Assembly: GCF_022662195.1 (NCBI RefSeq)
Contig: NZ_JAKMCS010000005.1
Span: forward strand, 62,001 to 126,000
From: Aestuariivivens insulae
GTDB lineage: Bacteria; Bacteroidota; Bacteroidia; Flavobacteriales; Flavobacteriaceae
Direction: 5' to 3'
Length of the DNA: 64,000 nucleotides
Shown: in pieces, positions 55,341 to 64,000 of the stretch
How the letters are laid out: every line of letters starts with the position of its first letter
Numbering within the stretch: the first letter of the stretch is position 1
Program-made: the position numbers and the translations under genes
The notes under the pieces: generated by a model
Databases searched by the model: none
What the model was told of the DNA's origin: nothing
What the model saw: the letters and a program-made list of their open reading frames with translations, nothing else

Positions 55341-56282
55341 TTAATTTTTAGACAGCGGACTAACAATCTTGACATTTTGAAAAGCTATGGCTCCTCTAAT
55401 AATACCAGATATAATATCCTGTAGAGCTTCAATGATCTGCATTTTTAGTTCGCTTTTATGATAAATGAGACTAACTTCCCTGGCTGGCGAAGGTTCGTTA
55501 AAATAGTGAATGTTTTCAGTGTCTTTTTCACCTAAATCCAATGTATGTAAATAGGGGAGTAAGGTCATGCCCAAGCCTTCATTTGAAAGTTTTATAAGCG
55601 TTTCAATGCTTCCACTTTCCAATTGGAATTTATCGTCGGGATTGTCTTTAAATACCTTACAAAGGTTAATAACACCATCCCTAAAACAATGGCCGTCTTC
55701 CAGCAATAACATATCATCTAAATCTAAATCTTCAACAGTTATAGTTTTGTTTGCATGTAATCTGTGGTTTTTGGGAATATAACCTACAAAAGGTTCAAAG
55801 TAGAGGACACGTTCTTTAATGTCTTCTTCCTCTAGTGGGGTGGCGGCTATAGCGGCATCTAAATGACCATCCTTAATTTTATTGATTATTTCCTCGGTGG
55901 TAAGCTCTTCTATTTTAAGTTTAACCTTAGGGTGTTTCTTTATAAAGCTTTTCAAGAACATGGGCAGTAAGGTGGGCATAACCGTTGGTATGATGCCTAA
56001 TTTAAATTCGCCGCCAATAAACCCTTTTTGTTGGTCTACAATATCTTGAATTCTATAAGATTCGTTAACAATATTTCTGGCTTGTGTTACAATTTTTTTT
56101 CCAACCTCAGTCAATTCGATGGGTTTTTTGCTACGATCGAAAATTTGAACGTCCAACTGGTCTTCAAGCTTTTGTATTTGCATGCTTAAGGTGGGTTGCG
56201 TGACAAAGCATTTTTCGGCAGCCTTTGTGAAGTTTTGGTTTTCTGCAACAGCCAAAACGTAATATAATTGGGTAATAGTCAT
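55341..56282 (-). CDS. oxyR: OxyR-type LysR regulator
   Basis: 313 aa. N-terminal LysR winged helix (LYYVLAVAENQNFTKAAEKCFVTQPTLSMQIQKLE) and effector domain with the redox pair Cys199 and Cys208 in GHCFRDGVINLC, at exactly the positions and spacing of the E. coli OxyR disulfide. It should sense hydrogen peroxide by forming this disulfide. It is divergent from dps across a 99-bp region, matching its known target. Confidence 0.95.
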   Translation of the reverse strand: MTITQLYYVLAVAENQNFTKAAEKCFVTQPTLSMQIQKLEDQLDVQIFDRSKKPIELTEVGKKIVTQARNIVNESYRIQDIVDQQKGFIGGEFKLGIIPTVMPTLLPMFLKSFIKKHPKVKLKIEELTTEEIINKIKDGHLDAAIAATPLEEEDIKERVLYFEPFVGYIPKNHRLHANKTITVEDLDLDDMLLLEDGHCFRDGVINLCKVFKDNPDDKFQLESGSIETLIKLSNEGLGMTLLPYLHTLDLGEKDTENIHYFNEPSPAREVSLIYHKSELKMQIIEALQDIISGIIRGAIAFQNVKIVSPLSKN

Positions 56283-56381
56283 AGGTATTAATTTAGGCTA
56301 TAAAGATATAAAAACTATCAATAAAATTTATCGAAATACATCTTTATTATAAATTAAATTTGTGGTAAATATAAAAGAGCA
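56283..56381. promoter_or_regulatory. oxyR-dps intergenic regulatory region
   Basis: The divergent promoter region. A Bacteroidetes -7 element TAAATTTG (TAnnTTTG) lies at 56355-56362 reading toward dps, 19 bp before its first ATG. A clear -33 TTTG is not seen at the proper distance, which would fit an activator-dependent promoter. OxyR is expected to bind here. Confidence 0.5.
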
Positions 56382-56867
56382 ATGATAATGACATTAAACA
56401 GTATAGGCTTAGAGTCCAATAAGGCAGTAGCCTTAGCTAAAGATTTAAATTATTTACTGGCTAATTTTCAAATATATTATCAAAATTTAAGAGGTATCCA
56501 TTGGAACATTAAAGGGAAGCGCTTTTTCGATTTACATGTAAAGTTTGAAGAGTTGTATAATGATGCCAATATGAAGGTTGATATGTTAGCCGAACGTGTG
56601 TTAACGCTTGGTGAAACACCATTGCACACATTTGAAGATTATTTAAAAAATGCCCAGGTGCCCATTGGTAAAGCTATCTCACAAGATGAAAGGGCAGTCC
56701 AGCTTATCGTAGAGTCGCTTACAGAACTTTTAAATATTGAACGCGACATTTTAAATAAGTCGGACGAAGCAAATGATGAAGGTACAAATTCCATGATGAG
56801 TGATTTTATTACAGAACAAGAAAAAACGGTTTGGATGATGAAAGCCTGGTTAGGCGAAACCGTTTAG
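56382..56867 (+). CDS. dps: Dps family ferritin-like DNA-protection protein
   Basis: 161 aa; ATGs at 56382 and 56388 are both usable. Dps four-helix bundle: ANFQIYYQNLRGIHWNIKGKRFFDLHVKFEELYNDAN contains the His and Asp/Glu ferroxidase ligands shared across the dimer interface. Forms dodecamers that oxidise and store iron, protecting DNA from peroxide. Divergent from oxyR, and followed by a terminator. Confidence 0.95.
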   Translation: MIMTLNSIGLESNKAVALAKDLNYLLANFQIYYQNLRGIHWNIKGKRFFDLHVKFEELYNDANMKVDMLAERVLTLGETPLHTFEDYLKNAQVPIGKAISQDERAVQLIVESLTELLNIERDILNKSDEANDEGTNSMMSDFITEQEKTVWMMKAWLGETV

Positions 56868-56885
56868 TTTGGTTGGTTAGTTAGT

Positions 56886-56919
56886 TTAAAAGTCCATTGG
56901 TTTCTGCTAATGGACTTTT
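56886..56919. terminator. terminator after dps
   Basis: AAAAGTCCATT, 10-nt loop, AATGGACTTTTT; lies between convergent dps and the DUF58 gene. Confidence 0.88.
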
Positions 56920-56945
56920 TTATTCACGCCATTTCCTAATTGTAA

Positions 56946-58277
56946 TTACAATAGTCCACGAGCCTTTATTTCCAGATATTTATTAATGGTGTTAATTGTA
57001 AGGTTTTCGGGTGCTGTTAAAATACTTTGTATACCGTGTTTTTGTAATTCGGTTACAATGAGTTTCTTTTCAAACACAAATTTTTCAGCAATGGTTTTTT
57101 CAAATATGGCATTGGTTTTGGTTGCAGGATTTTTAATAAAGTCATGCAATTCGGTATTTTCAAAAAATATAACAACCAGTATATGGTTCTTGGCTATGGC
57201 TTGCAGATAAGCTAATTGCCTGTACAGTCCATCTAGTGTTTCAAAATTGGTATATAGTAATACTAAGCTACGCTGGTTTAAATTGCGTTTAATATCAATA
57301 TAGAGTCGGGAAAAATCAGACTCATAAAAATCGGTTTTCAAATTATAGAGTGTTTCCATAATCTGGTTCATTTGAGAGGGTCTGCGTTCTGCAACCACCA
57401 TATTGTCTACTTTTTTTGAAAAAGTAAACATGCCGGCCTTATCTTGTTTTCTTAATGCAACATTGCTAATAACCAAAGTGGTGTTTATGGCATAGTCCAA
57501 AAGACTCAGGCCTTTAAATGGCATCTTCATGGTGCGCCCCATATCAATTACACTGTAAATAGGTTGGGAGCGTTCATCTTGAAACTGATTTACCATAAGT
57601 TGATTCCGTTTTGCTGTAGCTTTCCAGTTTATGGTTCTTATATCATCACCAGTAACATAGTCTTTAATTTGCTCAAACTCCATGGTGTGTCCAATTCGCC
57701 TTATTCTTTTCAAACCAAATTCAAATACTTTGTTTGAAAAAGCCAATAGCATAAATTTTTTAAGCTGTAAAAAGGACGGGTAATTGGGAACCATTGCATT
57801 ATTGCCAAACTTAAACCGTCTGGATATAAGCTTAAAGGGGGAGCAGGTATAAATATTGAGATGGCCAAAGTGGTATTCGCCCCGTTCAAGAGGGCGTAGA
57901 TTGTATTTTATAGTTTTACTGCTTAGCTTGTTTAATTTTGTATTGATTTCGAAATCCCGTTTTTGATATTGAAAAGGGAGTTCGTCTATTAATTTTATAG
58001 TGATGTTGAAATTATAATTGTTTTTTAACGTGATGTTAATTGGGTTATCATCACCATTGCTAAGTTTTTCAGGTAATTCCCGTTTGGCCATGATGCCATT
58101 TTGTTTGAAGAGCAAAACAACATCCACTAGCACTAAAATGGCAAAAATGAAGCTCAGCATTTTAGCAATAATCAATAGTCCGGGAAACTGAAATGCCAAG
58201 ATATAAATGGCAATAAGGCAAATTAAGCCCACAAAAAAACTAAACTCTAAATATATGTTCTTTAAAAACAGCTTCAC
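56946..58277 (-). CDS. DUF58 domain protein
   Basis: 443 aa. Two N-terminal membrane helices (~8-28 and 33-53), a beta-domain with RPLERGEYHFGHLNIYTCSPFKLI, then the DUF58 motif (MEFEQIKDYVTGDDIRTINWKATAKRNQLMVNQF) and a vWA-like C-terminal part (YSVIDMGRTMKMPFKGL). Start is a GTG that overlaps the moxR stop by one base (TAGTG). DUF58 proteins accompany MoxR ATPases as putative metal-dependent chaperone targets. Last gene of the operon. Confidence 0.92.
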   Translation of the reverse strand: MKLFLKNIYLEFSFFVGLICLIAIYILAFQFPGLLIIAKMLSFIFAILVLVDVVLLFKQNGIMAKRELPEKLSNGDDNPINITLKNNYNFNITIKLIDELPFQYQKRDFEINTKLNKLSSKTIKYNLRPLERGEYHFGHLNIYTCSPFKLISRRFKFGNNAMVPNYPSFLQLKKFMLLAFSNKVFEFGLKRIRRIGHTMEFEQIKDYVTGDDIRTINWKATAKRNQLMVNQFQDERSQPIYSVIDMGRTMKMPFKGLSLLDYAINTTLVISNVALRKQDKAGMFTFSKKVDNMVVAERRPSQMNQIMETLYNLKTDFYESDFSRLYIDIKRNLNQRSLVLLYTNFETLDGLYRQLAYLQAIAKNHILVVIFFENTELHDFIKNPATKTNAIFEKTIAEKFVFEKKLIVTELQKHGIQSILTAPENLTINTINKYLEIKARGLL

Positions 58278-59275
58278 TATCTAGGGATTTCTATGGTTTC
58301 TAGAATTTGATCTATAACCTTTTCTACAGTAAATGCTTCCATTTCACGTTCTGGGGTTAGTACCAACCTGTGTTTTAGCACAGCTTTAGCGCATCGCTTA
58401 ATATCATCGGGCGTTACAAAATCACGACCATTTATAGCGGCGTTTGATTTTGCGGCATTTAAAATAGCAATTGATGCCCTGGGTGAGGCCCCTAAGTATA
58501 AATTTGCATTTATTCTGGTGTTGTTCACTATTGCAGCTATATAATTTAATAAATGATCCTCGACTACAACTCGTTTAATCAATGCCTGATATTTAATAAT
58601 ATCGTCTGCTTTCAATATTGCTTTTATGGTATTGAAATCTATTTTGTCTTCACGTTTATGGTTGTCAACAAGTATCTGAACCTCTTCATCCAACGACGGG
58701 TAATCCACATCAATCTTAAACAGGAAGCGATCCAGTTGGGCTTCGGGCAAACGATAGGTGCCTTCTTGCTCAATAGGGTTTTGGGTGGCAAAGACCAAAA
58801 AAGGACTTTCCATAATAAATCTGTTGTTGTCTATTGTAATTTGACGCTCGGCCATCACTTCAAACAAGGCGGCTTGGGTTTTGGCGGGAGCCCGGTTTAT
58901 TTCGTCAATTAAGATGATATTTGAAAAAATGGGGCCTTTTTTATATTCAAAGTCATTGGTTTTAATATTGAATATGGAGGTCCCCAAAATGTCACTGGGC
59001 ATTAAATCTGGTGTAAACTGTATGCGGCTAAAACCAACATCTAATGTCTTTGCCAGTAATTTTGCCGTAATGGTTTTGGCAACTCCAGGCACACCTTCTA
59101 TTAAAGTATGACCATTTGAAAGGATAGAAATGATTAGCAGCTCTACCATGTTGTTCTGGCCAACAATTATTTTCCCAATTTCGGCTTTTATTTGTTCAAC
59201 ATGTTCTTGTAATGGTTTTAAGTCTATCCTATTTGTAAAGTTTAGATCTTGTGTTTTAGGTTGTAAATCGTCCAT
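58277..59275 (-). CDS. MoxR family AAA+ ATPase
   Basis: 332 aa. AAA+ core: modified Walker A (LIEGVPGVAKT), Walker B LIDEINRA, sensor-1 FATQNPIEQEGTYRLPEAQLDRFLF, lid domain with LGASPRA. MoxR ATPases act as chaperones for vWA/DUF58 partners, here encoded directly downstream. Confidence 0.96.
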   Translation of the reverse strand: MDDLQPKTQDLNFTNRIDLKPLQEHVEQIKAEIGKIIVGQNNMVELLIISILSNGHTLIEGVPGVAKTITAKLLAKTLDVGFSRIQFTPDLMPSDILGTSIFNIKTNDFEYKKGPIFSNIILIDEINRAPAKTQAALFEVMAERQITIDNNRFIMESPFLVFATQNPIEQEGTYRLPEAQLDRFLFKIDVDYPSLDEEVQILVDNHKREDKIDFNTIKAILKADDIIKYQALIKRVVVEDHLLNYIAAIVNNTRINANLYLGASPRASIAILNAAKSNAAINGRDFVTPDDIKRCAKAVLKHRLVLTPEREMEAFTVEKVIDQILETIEIPR

Positions 59276-59278
59276 GTG

Positions 59279-60472
59279 TTATGTCGTTTTAGTAAATTCT
59301 TCTATTTTTTTATTTAAGGCAATTAACTCTTTTTCAGAGTGTTGGGATTTGGATTTTAAAAATGTAATGAAATCTATCAATGCTCTGGTATACTTCACAC
59401 TGTTTGCTGACTTTATAGCCAGTTTTTCAATAAATCGTTCATTTAATAAAGAAGTGTCCAAATAATAACTGCTCCTTACTTGCTCTAAAAAATAAGTGAT
59501 TTTTTTGTTTATGATGTTTGTGTAATTGCCATGCTGAAAATACAAGTTGCCAATCGTTTTTGTGAAATCTAATGTGGTGTTTTTAAGAGGGTGCATTACA
59601 GGAATAATGCGTTGGGTGCGTTTGCTTCTAAAAACAATAAACAAAGCTAGGGCTAAAAGTGATAGATAAAACCCCCATTTTAGTGCTTCGTTTGATAGGA
59701 TAAAACGTAACGGACTTTTTATGACCCTGCGTCCGCTTTTATAATAATTGTCCCAAATGATTTGATTTTTAGGTAAAAAGGAAAGTACCGTAGCCACATA
59801 ATTTTCTTTGCCATTAAGCATGTGGTAATTGGTGAAAGCAAAGGGGTTGCTATGTACATAAAATGCACCGTTGTTGTTTCCAAAGGGAACTTTTATATAA
59901 TTGACTTCTTTTTTGGTTTTATCATCTGTTAAAACATGTCCTAAAACAACAGTGTTTAAAGTATCTATTGAGGCTATATAGAAGTTTTCTATAACATCTT
60001 CAAACAATGCGTCGTTGGTCCTTAAGCTCGGATTTGTAAACGTGCTATACGAGGGGCTTTTAAAAAAGCCGTCTTGGTTTTGGGCAAATGCAATGTTTAA
60101 GGTGTCTGCAAGTTTTCCATAGAAATAATTACTGCTTATAAGCACATTGCTTCCATGTTCAACAAACTTTAAGAGTGCCATGGTGCCTTCTTCATCAATG
60201 GAGATATAATTATTGATGAGCAATAAATTGGTGTTGGCAGAATCTTTAAGGCTTTTTAGTTTTTCGTATACCGTTTGTTTTGAGAGTTCTACAGTGTAAT
60301 CATTCTTCGCTTTTAACTCATTGTATAGTACATAGCAACCTAAGGGTATTTTATCGGAAGCCGAATAGGAATCCCTCCAGTTTATGGCTTTGGGCTTGGT
60401 TATTTCGGCAACCATAAGCAGCACGATTATAATGCCAATGGTATATAAGGCTATTTTAGATCGTCTGTCCAT
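59279..60472 (-). CDS. DUF4350 domain membrane protein
   Basis: 397 aa. N-terminal helix (~8-24), extracytoplasmic DUF4350 region (YSASDKIPLGCYVLYNELK... LLLINNYISIDEEGTMALLKFVEHGSNVLISSNYF), second helix (~265-285, WGFYLSLLALALFIVFRSKRTQRI) and a cytoplasmic tail. Overlaps the upstream DUF4129 gene by 17 bp. Standard member of the MoxR-DUF58 cluster. Function unknown. Confidence 0.88.
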   Translation of the reverse strand: MDRRSKIALYTIGIIIVLLMVAEITKPKAINWRDSYSASDKIPLGCYVLYNELKAKNDYTVELSKQTVYEKLKSLKDSANTNLLLINNYISIDEEGTMALLKFVEHGSNVLISSNYFYGKLADTLNIAFAQNQDGFFKSPSYSTFTNPSLRTNDALFEDVIENFYIASIDTLNTVVLGHVLTDDKTKKEVNYIKVPFGNNNGAFYVHSNPFAFTNYHMLNGKENYVATVLSFLPKNQIIWDNYYKSGRRVIKSPLRFILSNEALKWGFYLSLLALALFIVFRSKRTQRIIPVMHPLKNTTLDFTKTIGNLYFQHGNYTNIINKKITYFLEQVRSSYYLDTSLLNERFIEKLAIKSANSVKYTRALIDFITFLKSKSQHSEKELIALNKKIEEFTKTT

Positions 60473-61190
60473 TTATGCTTGCATTTAGGTTGTTGAAATC
60501 TATTAGATTGCGATTGAATTGATCAACATTTATATCAAATTCACCATACCAAACATAATCGTAAATGTAGGATACACGCTTAAAATTGCTTTTTGCGGTT
60601 TTGTTTGTGATTTCGTTGATATAGTCGGAATTGGTTTTGTCGTAATGCCAATCTATTATTCCTTTTTTTGATAATACTTTTAAGGTTTTTAAGTAAAGGT
60701 AACGAGTCGCCAACCTATAATTAGTTGTATTTAAAGCCGATGCTATTAAAGTGTCAAAATCTACCTCATTAATGTTTTCTTCGATATAATTAAAACTTTC
60801 AATGTCCTGTTCTTCGGTCTTAAAAACAGAGCTAATGGGTGATTGCAATAAAAATTTTATTACCAGATATAATGCCCCTAAAGCCAATAAACCATAAACA
60901 ATAATTTCCAAGGTACGGTAGTCAACAAAATCTATGTCTACCCCAAATAGGTCACCAAGCCACCGAAATAATTTTCTAAATAAACTTTGAACCAGGTTTA
61001 TACCCCCCGAATCATTGATATTATAGTTGAAATCATTGCCGGGATAACGTTCTTTAATATTGTGTTCAAAATAGTTGACAACAATTTTAGAAGAATCTGT
61101 TTTTATGTCGTTTTGAGCATGTGCTAATGGTGCCATTAAGGAAAACAGGCACCAGATAAAAAAACGGAAATGTGAATTGTTTCTATTCAT
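60456..61190 (-). CDS. DUF4129 domain membrane protein
   Basis: 244 aa from the ATG at 61190 (a GTG six bases upstream is also open). Signal peptide ending APLAHAQ, one central membrane helix (~95-115, LEIIVYGLLALGALYLVIKFLLQ) and a cytoplasmic DUF4129 region (NYRLATRYLYLKTLKVLSKKGIIDWHYDKTN... YIYDYVWYGEFDI). It overlaps the preceding gene by 8 bp and the following one by 17 bp. Confidence 0.88.
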   Translation of the reverse strand: MNRNNSHFRFFIWCLFSLMAPLAHAQNDIKTDSSKIVVNYFEHNIKERYPGNDFNYNINDSGGINLVQSLFRKLFRWLGDLFGVDIDFVDYRTLEIIVYGLLALGALYLVIKFLLQSPISSVFKTEEQDIESFNYIEENINEVDFDTLIASALNTTNYRLATRYLYLKTLKVLSKKGIIDWHYDKTNSDYINEITNKTAKSNFKRVSYIYDYVWYGEFDINVDQFNRNLIDFNNLNASINGQTI

Positions 61191-62103
61191 TAGCACCTAT
61201 TTGTTCTATGCGTTCACGCAAAAATATATTGTACTTTTCTTCATGCAGATTAAAATATAGTACGCCATTTGCAATTTGCGAAAGTGTTTGCGTATAGATA
61301 AATGCTAAAATGAACAAGGCAAACCCAATGGTGAAAACCATGTTGGCAAAAACACTGGTAAATATATCGATAGAACTTTCTATAGAAAAATAGGCATAGA
61401 TGCCCAAAATAAAGGTTGGGATTGATAGAATGAGCATGGTAATCATAAAATTTAAAATGCCTATGATCAATCCGTAAAATACCACACGCCAAAAATTTGA
61501 AAAAGTGAATGTCCAGCCTTCTCCCAAAGCATCTCCTACCGATTTGCTTCCAATAAAAAGAGCAGTAAAAGCGAGACCAAAAAAAGCAGATAGCGTAAAG
61601 CTAATGGCATATTGCGCAAGCATGCCCAGTAAGGGGATAAATGCTAAAATTATAGTTACAATAATATAGCCTAAGTACATAAAAAAGCCAATAATGATAA
61701 ATAGAATTACAGAGCCAATACGTTTTTTAATTTCATGCCATACCGTTTTATGGTTTATATTTCCATTGGTTTTCACATACTGAACAACATAGGCACTGGA
61801 AAAACTATAATTCAACACGGCCGTAAGGCCCAAAATAACAATTAAAACAATAAGACCGCCATATAAATACATATCGTTATTGCCTCCACTGTCCATTCCA
61901 AAACGAAAGTCTCTGCTGGCCAACCCCATAAAACCCGTGACTAATAAGTATGACCCTATTAACGTTAAAATAATGCTAACCGTATTATAGCGTAAATAAA
62001 GATTGGTGTATGGTTTAACGTTGTATTTAAGCCATAAAAAATAAGTGTTAATAATATCGCCAAAACTATTTCTGGTGCGTAGTTCTATATAAGGTTTCTT
62101 CAC
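61183..62103 (-). CDS. multi-pass membrane protein of the MoxR cluster
   Basis: 306 aa; GTG start one base after the SpoIIM-like stop. About six hydrophobic segments (first near residues 45-63) with a cytoplasmic N-terminus (MKKPYIELRTRNSFGDIINTYF). No firm family recognised; proteins of this pattern are routinely found at this place in Bacteroidetes MoxR/DUF58 operons. Confidence 0.85.
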   Translation of the reverse strand: MKKPYIELRTRNSFGDIINTYFLWLKYNVKPYTNLYLRYNTVSIILTLIGSYLLVTGFMGLASRDFRFGMDSGGNNDMYLYGGLIVLIVILGLTAVLNYSFSSAYVVQYVKTNGNINHKTVWHEIKKRIGSVILFIIIGFFMYLGYIIVTIILAFIPLLGMLAQYAISFTLSAFFGLAFTALFIGSKSVGDALGEGWTFTFSNFWRVVFYGLIIGILNFMITMLILSIPTFILGIYAYFSIESSIDIFTSVFANMVFTIGFALFILAFIYTQTLSQIANGVLYFNLHEEKYNIFLRERIEQIGANE

Positions 62104-62104
62104 G

Positions 62105-63076
62105 TTATAAGACGGGGTTGGTTAAATACTTTTTATTGAGTTTGATAGGATAAACAATATAATAATATACAATAAGACTTAGAGAAGCCGTAATGATTCC
62201 ATAAGCAATACTATTGGGCATTATTTCTCCATAGCGAGTAATAAAGCCTTCAATGAATCCAGCAATTATAAAAAAAGGAATAGTGCTAACAACTACTTTT
62301 AAACCATCCTTGGCACCCTTCATAAAGGAAACTCGACGACTAAAGGTTTTAGGGAATAAAAAGCTATTGCCCATTACCAATCCTGCACAACCTGCAATAA
62401 CGATTACAGATATTTCAATGGTACCGTGCAGCCAAATGGTAGATGTTTTTTCCAGTAAGCCATAATTATAAAAAAAGGTAATGAACGCCCCTAGCATAAT
62501 ACCATTGCTAAAAAGAATGTATATACTACCAACGCTAAAAAGTGCGCCCATCGCAAAAGCAATAATAGCTACTCTAATGTTGTTTATGGTAATCCCTAAA
62601 AACGAACCAATATTACTGCCACTTTTGTAAATGGCCATAGGCTCCCCGTTTTCTATATTCTCGATGGTCGTGTTTACATAGCTGTCACCTAGAATTAGGC
62701 GTACAAAACTATCGTCATTTAAAGTCGAAACTGTTCCAATTGAAACAGCTGCAATAAAAAACAAAAACGTGTACAATAATGTTTTATGGTACTGTTTAAA
62801 GAACAACGGGAATTCATATTTCCAAAACGAAACAATTTTGCTTTTGGACTCTTTTTTAGTGATGTAAATTTTTTGATGTGCTTGAGAGGTCAACGAATTT
62901 AAATACAAAAGCGTCTTACTGTCAGGGAAGTAGGTCTGAGCATAAGAAAGGTCGTTTGTCAATTGTATGTAATACGAAGCAAGGTCGTCTGGATTTATTT
63001 TAGCATTATTATGTAAAGCTTTTTCAAATCCTATCCATTTTTCCTTATTTTGCTTCACGAAAGATGCCTCGCGCAT
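62105..63076 (-). CDS. SpoIIM-like (stage II sporulation protein M family) membrane protein
   Basis: 323 aa. N-terminal cytoplasmic region (KQNKEKWIGFEKALHNNAKINPDDLASYYIQL), then ~5 membrane helices with the SpoIIM family motif LHGTIEISVIVIAGCAGLVMG. The sporulation name is historic; in non-spore-formers the family is found beside RDD and DUF4129 proteins. First gene of the operon. Confidence 0.9.
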   Translation of the reverse strand: MREASFVKQNKEKWIGFEKALHNNAKINPDDLASYYIQLTNDLSYAQTYFPDSKTLLYLNSLTSQAHQKIYITKKESKSKIVSFWKYEFPLFFKQYHKTLLYTFLFFIAAVSIGTVSTLNDDSFVRLILGDSYVNTTIENIENGEPMAIYKSGSNIGSFLGITINNIRVAIIAFAMGALFSVGSIYILFSNGIMLGAFITFFYNYGLLEKTSTIWLHGTIEISVIVIAGCAGLVMGNSFLFPKTFSRRVSFMKGAKDGLKVVVSTIPFFIIAGFIEGFITRYGEIMPNSIAYGIITASLSLIVYYYIVYPIKLNKKYLTNPVL

Positions 63077-63109
63077 AGAAAAATTAAATTTAAACGAATA
63101 TACATTTCC

Positions 63110-63835
63110 ATGGGCAAATTAGCAATTAACACGGCGCAAAATGTCAATTTAGATTACAAATTAATTGGGCTAGGTGAGCGGATTGTTGCTTTTTTAATAG
63201 ACGGGCTAATACTTACGGCATATATGATTATTATTGAAAACTTGGTTGAAGTTTCAGAAATATTTGATACGGATAGTTGGACTCGTATAGGTTTTCTAAG
63301 CTTGTTTATGTTGCCAGCCTTTTTTTATTCATTGCTTAGCCATATCGTTTTTGGAGGTCAGACCATTGGTAAAATGTTGTTGAAAATTAAGGTCGTGCGT
63401 TTTGACGGTTCGCCAACCCAATGGTATAATTTTATGGTGCGATGGATGCTTCGTATTATTGATATTTGGCTGTTTTTTTCGTCCATAGGAGTTTTAAGTA
63501 TCTTGTTGTCCGATAACAAGCAGCGTGTCGGTGATGCGGCAGCAGGTACAGTGGTTATTAGTGTAAAAGAAAAGCATAATATAAAAAGCACTATTTTAGA
63601 AGATATCACAGACGATTATCAGCCTGTTTTTAATATGGTTACCCAGTTAAGTGATAAGGATGTTCGAATTATAAAGGAAGCGTATGCAATTGCTAAGAAA
63701 AATAACGATTTTAAAACCCTTACACTTTTAAAGAATAAGATTTGCGCAGTACTTCAAATAGAAACCGATTTATTTGACAAAGAGTTTATTGATACTATTT
63801 TAAAGGACTATAATTATTATACACAGAACATGTAA
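63110..63835 (+). CDS. RDD family membrane protein
   Basis: 241 aa from the ATG at 63110; the ORF opening upstream at 63050 overlaps the spoIIM-like gene start and gives a basic, non-family N-terminus. RDD domain: LGERIVAFLIDGLILTAYM with the Arg and Asp, FGGQTIGKMLLKIKVVRFDG, NKQRVGDAAAGTVVI. A cytoplasmic extension of ~70 residues follows (SDKDVRIIKEAYAIAKKN). The start lies only 33 bp from the divergent spoIIM-like ATG, so their promoters must overlap. Confidence 0.93.
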   Translation: MGKLAINTAQNVNLDYKLIGLGERIVAFLIDGLILTAYMIIIENLVEVSEIFDTDSWTRIGFLSLFMLPAFFYSLLSHIVFGGQTIGKMLLKIKVVRFDGSPTQWYNFMVRWMLRIIDIWLFFSSIGVLSILLSDNKQRVGDAAAGTVVISVKEKHNIKSTILEDITDDYQPVFNMVTQLSDKDVRIIKEAYAIAKKNNDFKTLTLLKNKICAVLQIETDLFDKEFIDTILKDYNYYTQNM

Positions 63836-64000
63836 GCAGAGAACCTGTTTTTGTTATGCAAAAACAGTGTGAATCGCTTACCCTGAGCGTAGTCGAAGGG
63901 TCTTTAGGCCGCCCAATTTTTCAAATGCAATGCAGAAAAACTGAGCGACCCACTCACTCTGGGCTAGTCTCGGGATATTATAATAGAAAACATATGTTTT
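63836..64000. repeat. intergenic repeat at right edge
   Basis: The segment ACCCTGAGCGTAGTCGAAGG and adjacent T (63880-63901) is a short inverted repeat of a type common between flavobacterial genes. The remaining bases (GAGCGACCCACTC... CTCGGGATATTA) hold no ORF. Confidence 0.5.

Overview
The window is a stretch of AT-rich chromosome from a member of the Flavobacteriaceae (Bacteroidetes), most likely marine. The evidence is the gliding genes gldF/gldG, a SusC/SusD polysaccharide utilisation locus (PUL) run by an ECF sigma factor and FecR, many lipoproteins, DUF4870, DUF2807 and TIGR00266 proteins, and several intergenic palindrome families of the kind common in flavobacterial genomes. No tRNA, rRNA, CRISPR array, insertion sequence or phage gene was recognised.

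Region by region. (1) 0-7.2 kb: M28 peptidase, small membrane protein, DUF3108 protein, tandem universal stress protein, and a large TPR / histidine kinase / receiver / nucleotide cyclase fusion. (2) 7.2-10.2 kb: a sulfur-related cluster with a membrane-anchored TsdA-type dihaem cytochrome, a Tat-exported protein that looks like a cryptic DsrE relative, a second exported DsrE-like protein, and an upstream OsmC protein. (3) 10.4-15.5 kb: a sigma-54 activator with an N-terminal cyclic-nucleotide-binding domain, a downstream peptidase, and a divergent membrane-bound nucleotide cyclase with TolB-like and TPR domains. Together with region 1 this puts two cyclases and one candidate cNMP receptor within 12 kb. 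(4) 15.8-24.6 kb: housekeeping genes (dnaN, gldF/gldG, SAM hydrolase, phoH, purC) and small stand-alone enzymes.

(5) 25.1-45.9 kb: the PUL. An ECF sigma factor and FecR precede an STN-bearing SusC and a SusD. After a strong terminator and a 21-bp-period direct repeat come four formylglycine sulfatases and two GH2 beta-galactosidase-type enzymes, ending at another strong terminator. The enzymes point to a sulfated, galactose-containing glycan, but no endo-acting depolymerase is encoded here. The susCD unit is probably controlled by trans-envelope signalling (SusC-STN to FecR to sigma), whereas the enzyme operon may have its own operator.

(6) 46-49.4 kb: YceI / outer-membrane barrel / YceI cluster and a convergent DUF2807 lipoprotein. 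(7) 49.6-55 kb: PadR-PspC operon, DUF4870, DUF4442, a lipoprotein, TIGR00266 and a small conserved-looking ORF. (8) 55.3-56.9 kb: divergent oxyR and dps. (9) 56.9-63.8 kb: a tightly packed operon spoIIM-like / membrane protein / DUF4129 / DUF4350 / moxR / DUF58, with an RDD gene divergent from it. Functional names rest on motif and family recognition from the sequence alone. No database search or structure prediction was run.
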